Below, in pieces: positions 1-12,011 of a DNA stretch of 64,000 nt. The notes beneath the pieces are model-generated. The model had not been told where the DNA came from. It was given only the letters and a program-made list of their open reading frames with translations, and ran no database searches. A program made the position numbers and the translations under genes. Each line of letters begins with the position of its first letter. Position 1 is the stretch's first letter. Source of the stretch: Cornus controversa (lineage: Eukaryota > Streptophyta > Magnoliopsida > Cornales > Cornaceae); NCBI GenBank assembly GCA_026545225.1, contig CM048845.1, forward strand, positions 103,288,033 to 103,352,032. Reading direction: 5' to 3'.

Positions 1-375
1 AACTTTACAATCCTAAATACTTGTTTGATTGATCTCATTCTGTGTAAATGATGAAAAAAAGTATGGGCACAAACTAAAAATGTTTGAGAACCAGATCGAG
101 CCTTTATACCCAAGGCTAGCATGTTCAGAAGAGGATATGAAAAATATAAAGATAAAGATAACTATGGAGAATATAATTCCCTCTATAAAGATGACCGTAA
201 TTTGGATTGAGAGAGCTAGAAATATAATTGAAGAATGATGAAAAAAAATACTAATTTCTAATGAATTTACCATCGCCACAGGTTTTGAGACGGTTATCAT
301 TGCAAAAACAGATAAATTCGTCGTTATAAGAACCACAGCGCCCACCACTTCTCTCACAGTTGCTAAACTACGACA
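1..375 (-). pseudogene. Truncated duplicate of an LRK10L-type ectodomain exon end
   Basis: This stretch is a near copy of 800-1168. It contains only the last part of a WAK_assoc coding region (about 262-366, minus strand), with the Cys-rich SGGRCG block, the exon-end splice donor (minus strand, about 265-270) and the downstream flank. Similarity stops abruptly near 366-375, so the signal peptide and GUB_WAK_bind part are missing. A few bases are lost compared with the intact copy near 290, which breaks the frame. It is a dead remnant of a tandem duplication. Whether further exons lie to the left cannot be seen. Confidence 0.75.
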
Positions 376-799
376 ACAATATTCATATCTTTTTCTGCAG
401 ATTAAAAAAATCTAATCTAGAATGAGGCCATGTGAAGGACCAAAATGTTACACCCCACCATGGCTAGAACATGGGTGAAAACTCTAGGCGACATGACGCA
501 TATAGCATAAGTAGTGCTAATCACTTTTGCTTAAGAAGTACAGATAAAACATGTAAAACAGCCATGGAAAAAAGTCCAGAGAGAAAGACGTATGGTTCTC
601 GTTTAATTGATGCCCAAAATCTTCTTCCGTTCAAGTAAACAACCTTCCATGGATCACATTTGACTTGATTGAATGCAGTTAGGTTGTCGAAGCTATGAAT
701 CATCTAAATGATATAGGCATAAAACAAATATGTAAAATAATAGAGGAAGGCCTTCTCACTCGGGCAGCCTTACCTATGTCATCTCCTAGGCAAAAACAA
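376..799. other. Spacer between duplicated exon ends
   Basis: This is unique sequence separating the truncated remnant from the intact copy. A 60-codon minus-strand open frame (521-703) shows no recognisable domain. I see no convincing gene here. Confidence 0.4.
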
Positions 800-1068
800 A
801 CTTTACAATCATAAATACTTGTTTGATTGATCTCATTCTGTGTATATGACGGAAAAAAGTATGGGCACAAACTAAAAATGTTTGAGAACGAGATCGAGCT
901 TTTATACCCAAGCCTAGCATGTTCAGAAGAGGGTATGAAAAAGATAAATGTAAAGATAACTATGGAGAATATAATTCCCTCTATAAAGATGACCGTAATT
1001 TGGATTGAGAGAGCTAGAATATATAATTGAAGAATGATGAAAAGAATACTAATTTCTAATGAATTTAC

Positions 1069-1831
1069 CATCACCACAGGTTTTGAGACGGGGTTTATTA
1101 TTGCAAAAACAGATAAATTCGTCGTTATAAGAACCACAGCGCCCACCACTTCTCTCACAGTTGCTACAATCAACTGCACTCCATTGCAAAACGAATCCCT
1201 CCTTCAAAACATCTGTGAAATTCATCTTCAACAATCTTTCAATATCTTCACCATCCACAGGCGCGTTAATCACAGACCGGCAAGCCTCTATTGAATAGTT
1301 CCTGAACTCCAAAACTTCCTTATGGAAAACAGCAAAAGAATGATGGGTAGCATTGCTAGCACAATCAACCGAATATGTGACGTAATCGTAAGCAGGTGAA
1401 GTGCAGTTGTAGAAGAAGAAGAGGTCCCAATAAGCAGGACCATGAATAAATGGAGTGTGATCAATGCTAAAGTTATGTTTAGGTGTTGGACATGTATTAG
1501 CACTATCATAGAGTGCAGTGTTGGCCAAGAGAATTGAATGATTTTTGTAAAAAATCTCTTTGATGAAATATTCATCATTGGAAATTTTTAGGACTGGGAC
1601 ATGGAGATTGCAGGTGATCTCGAATCCTGGGGCTCCACAGTAGGAGTCTTGTAGGTCAGGAATCCAAAAGGGGTAGCTTATAGTAGGTCCATAACCACAA
1701 TTTTGAGGCAGGCAATCCCCGAACTTCGAGTCTGAAGATAGAGTTTCAGCTTCTAAGGTGGTGAAGATGTTATTGATAATGAAAAAAATATAGAAAGATA
1801 TTTTGAATATGAAGAAGGTTTGAAGATTCAT
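1069..1831 (-). CDS. LRK10L-type receptor ectodomain exon 1 (copy 1)
   Basis: The exon encodes a signal peptide (residues 1 to about 28, starting MNLQTFFIFK) and then a GUB_WAK_bind domain with the diagnostic Cys pattern and ISYPFW. Several N-glycosylation sites and a C-terminal WAK_assoc block (CSNCERSGGRCG, then FICFC) follow. In the LRK10L family this exon is the extracellular, presumed wall- or carbohydrate-sensing part, and later exons add a transmembrane helix and Ser/Thr kinase. The frame runs through a splice donor (GTAAAT, after a Cys-Gly-Asp codon series) and stops 6 codons later. I therefore end the exon at 1069. No kinase exon is visible down to position 1. The locus may continue outside the window, or it may make a short secreted protein. 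Confidence 0.8.
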
Positions 1832-2436
1832 TTGGGTTGTAGGAATGAGGAAGGCAGAGGAAAACAGGGAAGGAGAAGAGAGGGCTGGAGTTGGAGTTGG
1901 AGTTGGAGGGAAGCATTAGGAGAAAATTTCAATGTAGTTGGTAAGAGTTAGCCTTTCAGTCCATGTATATCCTTTAAATCTACCTTTGTTTTGTTTGGGT
2001 ATAATATAAATAGAGTTTTGGAAAAAGAGTACTTACCCACATAACAGACAAACAATGGTTCAAGCAACATCAAAGAAGTTTCCTTTGAGCTGCCTTTTAA
2101 GTGAGCCATGGCTTCAATCAATTATAAAGCCAGAACAAAATCACGATATAAGTGGAATCTATAGATTATACTAGTGAGATTTTTTCAAACTAACCTGATT
2201 ATGCTTTTGATATTGGGAACATGCACTAGTCTCGTGAATAAAAATATATGTATATATATATATATGTAAATAACTAGAATGCATCATCACTTGTAATGAT
2301 GACATAATGGTTCGAATTTGAATGGCGAAACTGCCCTTTTTTTGGGACGCAAACTAAAGACAAATGGGAGAATTTCTTAGGGAAAAAGACATAGAGGAGG
2401 ACCATATACAGCAACCTCTAATAGACGTACACTAGA

Positions 2437-2477
<41 letters not shown>

Positions 2478-3268
2478 GAAATTGAGTGATGATGGGTAAG
2501 TATTGACTTTTGGAATACTACATACTGAGATTGGGTTGGTTGAACCGAAAGTGTAGAAAAGAGAGACCTCTTTTTTCTCATGTGTTGAAAGCAGAAGCAA
2601 AGGAAAATATGAACCCTCTCCATAAATTCACATTTGTAGACATAACTAATCTAATTTGGAGATGTTTTAGGCTTACCTGAACTTGAAGAGAAATATTCCA
2701 CACGCATATATATTTGATATTTCATTGACCGTTGACATGTTCAATGGTAGACGTGTAACACTAGTAATACACATCTTCTGGGTCCCCACCAATAATTCAA
2801 AAGTTTCACACAAGAATGGATTGAAGTCATTTCCTGATTGTTCATCCAGTTTGAGTCTTTTTACTTTTTATGGTCAAAGAAAGGGTTAAGCCTAAACTTC
2901 ATTTGACATTAATGGTGACCGGCCATAGTTTTATCAACTTTCAACCAGCAATAATCACATAGTGCAGAAACATTGCATGTATGAGCTTCTTAATTGGTTA
3001 CTTAAAAAATCAAGGAATCATCTTGCCCACATTTCAACCCGACCGTTTCTTAAAACAATGAAATGGAGTATTAAAAAGGTAAAAATTAAACATGATAGGC
3101 TGTCCAAACTCTAAACTCACATCCTCTATGGACAACAAATAAATAATTATCTAAAAGATAATTACTGAATGTTGGTTCTATCGATCAATACCTAATAATG
3201 GAAGCTAGAAATCGATATGCATGCTAACATAAAAATGTAGTGAACCTGAAAATCAAAGGGTTGCGTAC
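1832..3268. other. Intergenic spacer with (AT)n
   Basis: This AT-rich spacer contains a microsatellite of (AT) units at about 2440-2475 and a short one near 2250. Short open frames around 2418-2623 are translations of the repeat. There is no transmembrane or kinase exon for the next ectodomain exon, which would have to lie here if that gene were complete. Confidence 0.6.
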
Positions 3269-4082
3269 CATGGTCTCCACAAGTTAGATGACGAGGGTGA
3301 TCGTGACAAAGGCAGACAAATCCGAGCGTCTTCGGATCGGATCCACAAGTCCCACCGGAGGCCTCACACCTTGAGCATTCGCTTGCATTATACACAACCT
3401 CAAACCCTAAATTCAAAGCGTCCTGCAGCGTCACATTCCGATTCCAAAGTTTGTCCAAACTTGTCTTGAGAACCGGAACTTCAATGCCAACTTGGCAGGA
3501 GGTCATGTTGGGAAGCTGAATCCTCAAGAATGACTCGTCTGCGTAAAAGCCACCACTCTCTCTTCCACACGTAAAGTTGTTCCTGAAGTCTATAGTAAAA
3601 TTTGAGTCTCTAGTATGATTTGAGGTGCAATTGTAGAATATATACAGGATTCGGACAGTTGAAACATTGCCAAAGAAGAAGGCGTTGTTCAAAGTTATAT
3701 TACTGAATGTCTGAGGACAGTAATCATCCCATAGGTCTAACCGTGCCATAGTCATCCTGTAACTGGGTGGCGAGTTGATCCTTAGTATACGGAACATATG
3801 ATCATCGATATTTAAAACCGGGTAGTCATTTATTTGGCACTTGAGCTCGAACCTTGGATGGCCACAGTAGTCGGGTCGACCATCACCCCAAAAAGGGTAC
3901 CCTATGCCTTTAATGTCTTGGCCACAGTTGTAGGTATGATTTTTGCACGTCGAGAACATTTCATGGTCTACACAGAGAGATGTTGAGAAGGTGGTGATGA
4001 TGAAGAATAATATGAAGATGGTGGAGTTGTGAGAGAGGGATAAAGAGAAGAGTAGGGCATACATTTGTAAAAGATCGACCAT
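3269..4082 (-). CDS. LRK10L-type receptor ectodomain exon 1 (copy 2)
   Basis: The open frame begins at 4250, but I place the start at Met57 (4082), which opens a hydrophobic signal sequence (MVDLLQMYALLFSLSL). Downstream come the GUB_WAK_bind signature (NCG, GIGYPFWGDGRPDYCGHPRF), many Asn-X-Ser/Thr sites, and the WAK_assoc block ECSRCEASGGTCG with VCLCHDHPRHLTCGD. The exon ends at a donor GTACGC just after CGDH. Read-through would add about 25 unrelated residues. The predicted product is an apoplastic or plasma-membrane ectodomain. No transmembrane or kinase coding follows within the 1.4 kb before copy 1. Possible explanations are a solitary ectodomain gene, an exon with decayed partners, or an alternative first exon. 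Confidence 0.78.
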
Positions 4083-4250
4083 GAATGGACAAGAGAGAGA
4101 ATTAATTTTGGTGAGAGAGGTGTGGTTTAATTGGTGGTTATTGATGTTAAGGACAACTTTCAAATCAAGGAACAAAGAGATGGGAAGGTTCTCTCCTAAA
4201 GTAATGTAAACAGATAAGCCAGCCCATTTGTTTTGACAAAGAAAACTCAT

Positions 4251-6240
4251 CTTATTTTATTATAATTTTCAGAGACAGAGACAGGTGGCTGCTGACATCC
4301 ATGACTGTTTCACTGTTACTTGATATTTTGAATTCATGGCACGCTGTTGACATGACGAAATTCTCCACCGTGGGCGGCTTTTTTTTTATTTTTTTTCTTT
4401 TTTTCTGATTTTCAGTAATTAATTCGGTGGCCTCTCCTTTCCACCAAATTATTAGATCTTTCGCAACTACATGTTTTCGGTCAATTACAGACACATCATT
4501 GATTACATGATTCCAATTAATTATAGGCGACTACATAATCTCGACCAATTACAGAGAGACTGGATACAAAATATAAGTCTATCTCCTCTAATACCCTCCC
4601 ATAACACTTAGTGATAAAAAGTTATATCATGTTATATATGCCACTCATTAATATTACCTCCTTGGATTGATTTACTTATGGGTTAAGTGCAAAAAAACAT
4701 TCTTGCTATATACAAACTGCAAAAAAAATACCCTGCAAGTTTAGTATGTTCATATAATCTCCTACTAGTTATCTTCGATGAGCAAATATCCTCCTCTGAC
4801 GAATTTTCTTTTAACTATTGACGGTCATTTAAAAAAAAATCAAAATTACAATTTGCACTTTATCTTATAAAGTGCAAAAAAATCTATCGCTATATAAAAA
4901 ATGTACAAATAGTCTCTTGTTGTTCGAAAAATCCTTATCTATTTCGGACATTTTACATATTTTCATTTTTTAATTAATATTGTAAAGAAATTTTTTTATT
5001 TTTTAATTTCAGTACCCGCAAATTGATGATTTGTTTTTATTTACACAATTTAAAAAGGGTAAGAGATTAATTAAATATGAGAATATTTGTGCATTTCGTA
5101 TATAGTGTGGGAATTTTTTTTTTTCACTTAACCCATACTAGAAGCACTATTAATTAAACTAGTTCTAAGTCAAGCCCGGCCATCTACATCCAAAATTATA
5201 TTGTAATATGGTCCCTTTAAATCATAAGAATGGTCCAGAGTTTTACTATTAAAAAGAATGGAAATTATATTCCAAACCAGCTAGTCTATAATAAAGCTGA
5301 TCTCCAGCTAATTAATTCTGACCTTGATATCGCAAGTACGTACAATTGACTTTTCTATATATACTCTTAAATCCGAGGGGGAAACATACTTTTCTCATTT
5401 GCAGAAAAAAAAGAAACCAACTTTTCTTATTGTATGGCTTCGAAGAACAATACTCAATCACTTTGTTCACGTCACTCCGACCAGTTCATCATGTGTGGGC
5501 GTCGTCAATATAATCTTTCTAAATCCAATTGTTAAATTTCCTCATATTAAGGAGGGAAAAGAATTAAGAAACTGTTAAGTAAGCTGACAATTCAGCCAAA
5601 CGTGTTTAAATTAAGACCAAATATGAACCAAAATTAAAACATCAAGGATCATTTCTGACAACCCTTCCGTCCAGTTTTATCATTTTTTTCTCTTTAGTTT
5701 CTATTTTTTATTTATTTCATATTCCTAATTATAATATTTTATACTAAACAAATTGTTATATTTAAAGTAGAAAACCAACCTCCAAACCATGTGATCTAAG
5801 AAACGCAGTCCAATATTTTATGAAAGGGGGGCTATCAATGTTAGGAAGGTGTTTTGTGCTATCTGGTCTATGAAATTATATATGAAGGCCAATAGGAAAA
5901 AAAATAAAAAATAAAAAATAAAAAAGGAAAAAGAAGATTAATTTGGAGGAAAAGAAATAGTCACTGTTGACAACTAAGGGAGGGGACATTGCTAGGTAAT
6001 TTCCTAGTCAACCTAGGTGGGGACACTGCTAGCTAGCTACGTATCTGACCAAGTCAATTAAGCTTTGTTAATTAACATAGGAAGTTACCATCTAATTTCA
6101 TCTTTCATTGAATGATACTACTTTTAACTTCTTCTTGAAACTAGTATGATCTGTTGTAAGACCTACCCAGCACCCAGAAAGAATAAAAAAATATCGGAAA
6201 ATGAAGGGAGAGGCACATATATATATATATATATAGATAG
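4251..6240. other. Intergenic spacer, AT-rich
   Basis: The spacer contains a TIR element at 4679-5135 (separate entry) and otherwise A/T-rich noncoding DNA. Short frames such as 5324-5578 have no recognisable domain. A short (AT)n tract lies at about 6216-6234. No kinase exon is seen. Confidence 0.5.
4679..5135. mobile_element. Non-autonomous TIR DNA element, about 457 bp
   Basis: The ends are inverted copies of one another. The left end starts TGGGTTAAGTG followed by an A run and a CTATATAC-like block. The right end is the reverse complement and closes with CACTTAACCCA. Similarity between the arms extends about 45 bp with mismatches. The interior is AT-rich and noncoding. No clean target duplication is seen beyond a possible TA, so the superfamily is uncertain. 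Confidence 0.6.
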
Positions 6241-6248
6241 ATACGTAC

Positions 6249-7017
6249 TCGGCGAATTGTTGCTGACCGGTGAAGTTGGTCGAATTACCGGAGGAGTTGG
6301 GCACCTTCTATTGTAAGTTTGGTTATCAGGACAGAAGCAAGATGATTCATCCAAAGTCCAGTTATATCCACAAAACCAACCTGAGTTCATACAATCTCTA
6401 CATGGCCTTTGGTCAACCATCCATCGAACCTCAAAACCCATGCTCAAAATAATACTAATATTCGATGAATTACTGAAAAGGTCCGGAAGAATTGGAACCA
6501 CAACACTCACTTTACAACTCTTGGTGAGTTCATTTGGCAAGTTTGTATCATTCACAAAGTAACCGTAGCGAACATCATTGCTTGTTGTCTGACAAGAAAT
6601 GTTAGGAATTAGTCCCATGCTTTGGGAGCAATCGTAAAACAACGTGGCGTTTTCATCATTGGGAGTGTAATCAAAGAGAGTGAAATTCAAGGTGGTGTTG
6701 ACGAATTGATCGTGACAAATATTATCTAGGAAATCGGTTTTAGCAATGTTTAGGATTTGAGTGTTGAAATCTATATGGAGGACACTGAAGGTTTGTGACA
6801 TGATTTGTATAGTAGCATCATCTTCTTGGCAATCAAGCTTGAATTGTGGATGCCCACAATAGTTTGGAAGGCCATTTCCCCAGAAAGGGTAACCAATTCC
6901 TTTCAACTTTCCGCAGTCGAAGGAAGTGCAATTTGAATATGATTTTGGGAGGAGAATGGAAAAGAGGAGGAAGATCACTAAGAAGAGAGGAAAAGATGGA
7001 AATATGTTGAGATCCAT
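6249..7017 (-). CDS. LRK10L-type receptor ectodomain exon 1 (copy 3, divergent)
   Basis: The long frame starts at 7266, but the upstream part is a translation of a GA repeat. I place the start at Met84 (7017), which opens a strong signal peptide (MDLNIFPSFPLFLVIFLLFS). The GUB_WAK_bind part has DCGKLKGIGYPFWGNGLPNYCG. The WAK_assoc-like part has RPCRDCMNSGWFCGYNW and SSCFCPDNQ, where the usual SGG is replaced by SGW. A Pro/Ser/Thr-rich linker (PTPPVIRPTSPVSNNSP) follows, ending at a donor GTACGT. This linker is absent from the other copies, so copy 3 belongs to a different subclass. No kinase coding is seen before copy 2. Confidence 0.75.
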
Positions 7018-7109
7018 TAGGACAAACTCAGTGAACTGATCCAAGTGAATGATAAAGAATATGGTGGAGGGGAATTCACTGAAGAATGACTCTCTGCGCG
7101 AGCACAAGG

Positions 7110-7113
<4 letters not shown>

Positions 7114-7144
<31 letters not shown>
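7114..7144. repeat. (GA)n microsatellite in 5-prime flank of copy 3
   Basis: An uninterrupted GA run lies about 100 bp upstream of the chosen start codon of ectodomain copy 3. On the transcribed strand it is a (CT)n tract, the kind common in plant 5-prime leaders. Confidence 0.8.
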
Positions 7145-7147
<3 letters not shown>

Positions 7148-7536
7148 TCAATGAAGGATAATTCCACGAATCTACATATGCTAACCAGCAAGAATACCAG
7201 TCTTACAAGCAATTGACTTGGAAGAGTTGATAAGTCGACTGAATTGCCAATTACCAACACAAACACACAAAAAGAGGAGTTGACCTTAAACTCACAGAAT
7301 AATTACTGGTTAGTCTTATTTTTAAACTTTAAACGCCAATAAATCCTAAGAAATTTTACAAGGACGATAAAACCCTACTTTTAATAAATAAAAAAATTCT
7401 ATTAACAATGTGTTGTTTCAATATTACGCTTTCTATTTGAAATTCCTTTAATTTTTATTTTTATTTTTTTTAAATACTAGCTATACCCTTTATAATGTTT
7501 AATTAGTACAAATATACAATAACAATGAAATGTAGT

Positions 7537-8121
7537 TTTCCCGACCAAATTATCAATTTTGTGAAAAATTTGCACGGTTATTTAAATTTTACCAACCGTA
7601 ACAAAAACAAATAAAATGCAAGTTCAAATAGTTCCATAATTTTTCACATGAAGTAGATTCATATGTACAATTAATGATAAATTTAAATTCTTCTTTTATT
7701 TTATATATATTTTTTAAAAGTATATATGTAATTTCAAGTATTAAAAATAAGTTCATGTAAAGTTAAACTATGTTATATATATGTAAAAAAATAAAAAGTG
7801 AATCAAGGTAGTATAAATTTATCTTTCAAATTTTTTATATAAGAAAATGATATTAATGATATTTCAATAGAAAGGGCAATAGAGGAAAAATACAATGTTA
7901 GTAAAATTATGACCATAGTTAAAAATATTTATTAGAAGTATCACTTAGTTGTCCAAAAATATCTTAATAGCACATATTAGTCCTTATATTTGAAAGTAGG
8001 TGATTTTTCCTAAATTAATGTATAAAAAGGTAACAAAGAAGTGCAGTATATTTTTTTTCAAGACGAAAGTTCAAGTCTTCCTAGAAACAGGAAACAGAGG
8101 GTGTGTGACACAGGTTATTGC

Positions 8122-8176
<55 letters not shown>

Positions 8177-9885
8177 ACCTGGTAAACATTGCGCATGTCA
8201 TTTGTGTGAATCGGAGGCTTCGAGCTTAAAAGTAGTCACTTTCTGAAATATCCAAATAAAATTTCCTCCTACAATCCTACGGTAGGAAGACCATGTCTGA
8301 GCTTAAATATTGACTTGGTAAATTAATGCAGTTTTATGAATAAGTGGTGTAAGGCTTCTGTTTTTCATTGATTTAATAGACATCAGAACTTGAATATACG
8401 ATTTTTTTTTTTTTTTAAAAAAAAACATAAATCAGGAACAAACCACAGCGTCAATAGATTATGACTTGCTGACGGTCCCTTGTGGTTGGATGAACCATCC
8501 AATCCGTGTTTTTATAATTAAAAAATCTTCAAAAAAAAAAATATATATATATATATAGATGGCTAATATGGGTACATCCATTTAATCAACATATACCCAT
8601 TAATCAAACATTATATATATAGTGTATAAAATAGAATGAAAAGAAGGAACCTTTTTTGCAGTGTTGTTTTTTTGTGGTGCCATCGGGGCAAAAGCACAAC
8701 TGTTTATCCACTTTGTTGTAGCCACAGCGCCCATGAGACCACTCACACGCGCTGCACTCACTCAGCGACGGCCTCCAGTCGAGCACAAAACCATCGTTCA
8801 TACCAAACCCACTGATCAAATCCGGTATGATGTTCTCCCTACGCAACACCTTTGCCACCACTTTGTCCTCACACAACCAATCAGCACCGACCGGTTCTGT
8901 CCCCGCCTCAAAAACATAGGACTCCTTCACACCCGATCTCAAGCACAATATAGGAGGAGCACGAATACGGTAATCAGTGCAATTAAAGTAAAAAGTGAGG
9001 TTCAAATCTAATTGGGAGTGAAACAATTGAACACTATTTGTGTCAAGAGTAAGGTTGTTACGCGCCCTGGGGCACCTTTGGTCGCCGGTAACATTGATGT
9101 TGACGAGGGTGAGGTTTTTATGGTCATAACTTATATTTGTAACGCTGTAAGGGTTGTTGAAGAGGTCGAGGATGACCTGGTCGGTGCTCGAGGAGCATTC
9201 AAGGCCCAGGCCCGGGTAACCGCAGTACTTAGACGTCGATGTTGTGGTGTCTATTCGCCAAAACGGGTAGCTAATGTTAACTTCACCACACATGGACGAA
9301 GGACAGTTTCCGGCGAATGGATCTTTGTCGTCACCGTAACAGCTGATCAGGAAGAAGAAGGAGAAGAAGAGGGAGGAAGCAAGGAGGAAGAGAGGGTGTG
9401 ACATGGTGGAAATGTTTGCACTTGTATTTCCAAAGAGGAATACATTTGTGCTCTTCCTATATTATATATATATATATTATATATATACCTGTAATATGGG
9501 ATTGGACTTTCTGGAATTACTAAACTGCCCCTTCACAATTATTCACATTTTCCAACTTAAATGAGATGTACTTGCGTGCTAAAGACCGCCTGGGTTCCTG
9601 TCTCTATCCTTTATACTGATAACTCTACTCCTCTGTCCCAAAATTCATTTGGTTTGTAAATTGTTAAGGAGACATATATGCACTAGTTGATGTCTTTATT
9701 TGAAATTTTAGAACTATTCATTTAAAGTTTAAATTTTCATATTATTAGTTTATGAAAGTTTTCAAAAGTTATAGATTAACTTTCAAATCCAACATGAATT
9801 TTCGGACAATTAAAAATAAAAATAAATAAATAGATATATATTTTTGAATGGAGGGAGTCCCTGATTGAGAATTATGTGCAGAGGT
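7537..9885. repeat. Segmental duplication, copy A (contains ectodomain copy 4)
   Basis: Sequence from TTTCCCGACCAAATTATC onward is recognisably repeated at 10716. The match continues through the 3-prime flank, the ectodomain exon, the promoter and about 480 bp of upstream flank. Copy A carries a private segment of roughly 285 bp near 8045-8328, including a long (AT)n tract at about 8127-8174, which copy B lacks. Confidence 0.8.
8651..9404 (-). CDS. LRK10L-type receptor ectodomain exon 1 (copy 4)
   Basis: A signal peptide (MSHPLFLLASSLFFSFFFLI) is followed by a GUB_WAK_bind domain (NCPSSMCGEVNISYPFW, YCGYPGLGLEC), N-glycosylation sites and a WAK_assoc block (ECSACEWSHGRCGYN, LCFCPDG). The coding part ends in CKK at a weak donor (GTTCCT); read-through adds about 15 residues. 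The start at 9404 is the first Met and opens the hydrophobic core directly. It is very similar to copy 5 and lies on the same duplicated unit. No transmembrane or kinase exon occurs in the 1.6 kb before copy 3. Plus-strand open frames over this exon are shadows. Confidence 0.78.
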
Positions 9886-11915
9886 GTCATTACATGTATA
9901 ATAAGATTAATGATACATGCATGCGTAAAAACACTCGTGAGAAGAAGATTGATTCACATTTAGGTAAGAGACAAAGATAACGATTAAAACTAACATGAAA
10001 TGAAGTGACAAAATATGATTTCAAAAAATTAAATTTAGTAGAATATATAACTTATGATAAAAAAAAAATAAGTGGCATTCCTCGGGTCAATCTTTCTGAA
10101 GGTAGCAGGTCTATTAATATAGCAGTCCATTAGGTTCCTTCAGCTCTCAAAAAGGAAAAATTCCAAAAAGTTTGGTCATGGCTTCCTCTGTATCTCAGTG
10201 CTTTCAGGACTTTCAGTGAGTAGAAGTTGAGTAGTTTTGGTTTGTTTTCTTCTTATATTTTTTTCTTTTTGAATATCAAAATCAAACAAATATATATATA
10301 TATATATATATAAAATTCAATTCAAATCTTTAGTAAATTATAGTGTCAGAGAGACAACTGAAGAGGCATTAGGTTTTTATAATGATTAAGGTGTTAGAAG
10401 TGTTGCTATGTTAGTATCTTAGAAATATAGAGAACTTGTATGGTGCAACAACCTTCATACATGGGAGTTCTAAGACTTCCTCTGTCTGCTAAAAATACGG
10501 AACTTATATGGTGCAAAAAACTGCATATACATGGCCTTCAAGATTTGATTGCCATGAGAAAGTAACCTTATCATGATATGTTCTGCTAAATTTGTTAGCA
10601 ACGACAAGACAAAATGGATGATAAATAATTTTAACAATAAATTAAAACATCAGTCATGTAGTACAAGAATCTGCATCTGATCTTGAAGGGGAATATAAGT
10701 AGGGTCTGGGTGGAATTTCCCGACCAAATTATCAATTTTGTGAAAAATTTGCACGTTATTTAAATTTTACCAAGTGTAAAAAAAAACAAATATAATGCAA
10801 GTTCAAAATAGTTCCATAATTTTTCACATGAAGTAGATTCATATGTACAATTAATTATAAATTTAAATTCTTCTTTTACTTTATATATATATTTTAAAAG
10901 TATATATGTAATTTCAAGTATTAAAAATAAGTTCATGTAAAGTTAAACTATGTTATATATCTGTAAAAAAAAAAAAAAGTGAATCAAGGTAGTATAAATT
11001 TATCTTTCAAATTTTTTATATAAGAAAATGATATTTCAATAGAAAGGGCAATACAGGAAAAATACAATGTTAGTGAAATTATGACCATACTTAAAAATAT
11101 TTATTAAAAGTATCACTTTTCCTAAAATATTTTTGTAGCACATATTAGTCCTTATATTTGAAAGTAGGTGATTTTTCCTAAATTAATGTATAAAAATGGT
11201 AACAAAGTAACGCAGTTTTATGAATAAGTGGTGCAAGGGTCCAAGCTCTTAAAGGGCTCTGCTTTTCATTTATTTAATAGACATCAAAACTTGAATATAC
11301 GAATTTTATAAATAGAGCAATGCTACACGTCACGAAAATATTTCATGAATTTTTATCTTGAATGATGTGGCAATTAAATGGTGAGTTAGAATTGGTGGGA
11401 TTCCCCTCATACACGGAATGTCAATGGTATTATCACTTGCCACATCATTCATGAAGGCAATTCATGATAAAATTTAATGACGTTTAGCATTTCCCTTAAA
11501 TAAAGGATAAATCAGGAACAAAACCATAGCCTCTATAGATTATGACTTCCTGACGGTCCCTTGTGGATGAACTTTCAAAGCAATAACACTATTTACCGCA
11601 AAGCTACAAACTGTTACACATATTACCACAAATTTAAATCTATTTTCCTAACCATATTACTAACTCCTGCTTCTTTAACCAGAGTTGAGTAGTAATTGAA
11701 GGGCCAATGTGTGTGTGTGTATATATATATATATATAGTTTGAGTTTGCACTAACCTTTTGCTCCACCTATTAGCATTATGTTGCATATTCTATGGTCAT
11801 TTATGGGCTACTAGGTCCTATATAATTAAATTAAAACGAGGCAGCTGTTTATCATTCATTCATTAGATGATAACCATCCAATCCGTGTTTTTATAATTAA
11901 AAAATCTTCACAATA

Positions 11916-11948
<33 letters not shown>

Positions 11949-11964
11949 GGGTCCATCCTTTTAA
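9405..11964. other. Spacer upstream of ectodomain copy 4
   Basis: Around 9460-9490 there is an imperfect (AT)n tract about 55-85 bp upstream of copy 4, likely containing its TATA region. The remainder to 10715 is unique AT-rich DNA with short (AT)n and A-rich tracts. From 10716 it is segmental copy B. No exon encoding a kinase or membrane helix is seen. Confidence 0.5.
11315..11495. mobile_element. Foldback MITE, family B, copy 1
   Basis: This is a 181-bp element with inverted ends: the left end GAGCAATGCTACACGTCA matches the reverse complement of the right end at 15 of 18 positions. It interrupts a block that is continuous in segmental copy A, so it inserted after the duplication. The flanks TTATAAATA and TTAAATAAA are only partly alike, so a 9-bp target duplication is possible but degraded. 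Confidence 0.7.
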
Positions 11965-12011
11965 TCAAACATTATATATATAGTGTATAAAAGAGAACGA
12001 AAAGAAGGAAC

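Noticed and set aside
8661-9401. Plus-strand open frames of 116 and 129 codons over ectodomain copy 4
   Set aside because: They are antisense shadows of the minus-strand GUB_WAK_bind exon, with no domain and arginine/valine-rich composition. The same applies to 12217-12609 over copy 5.
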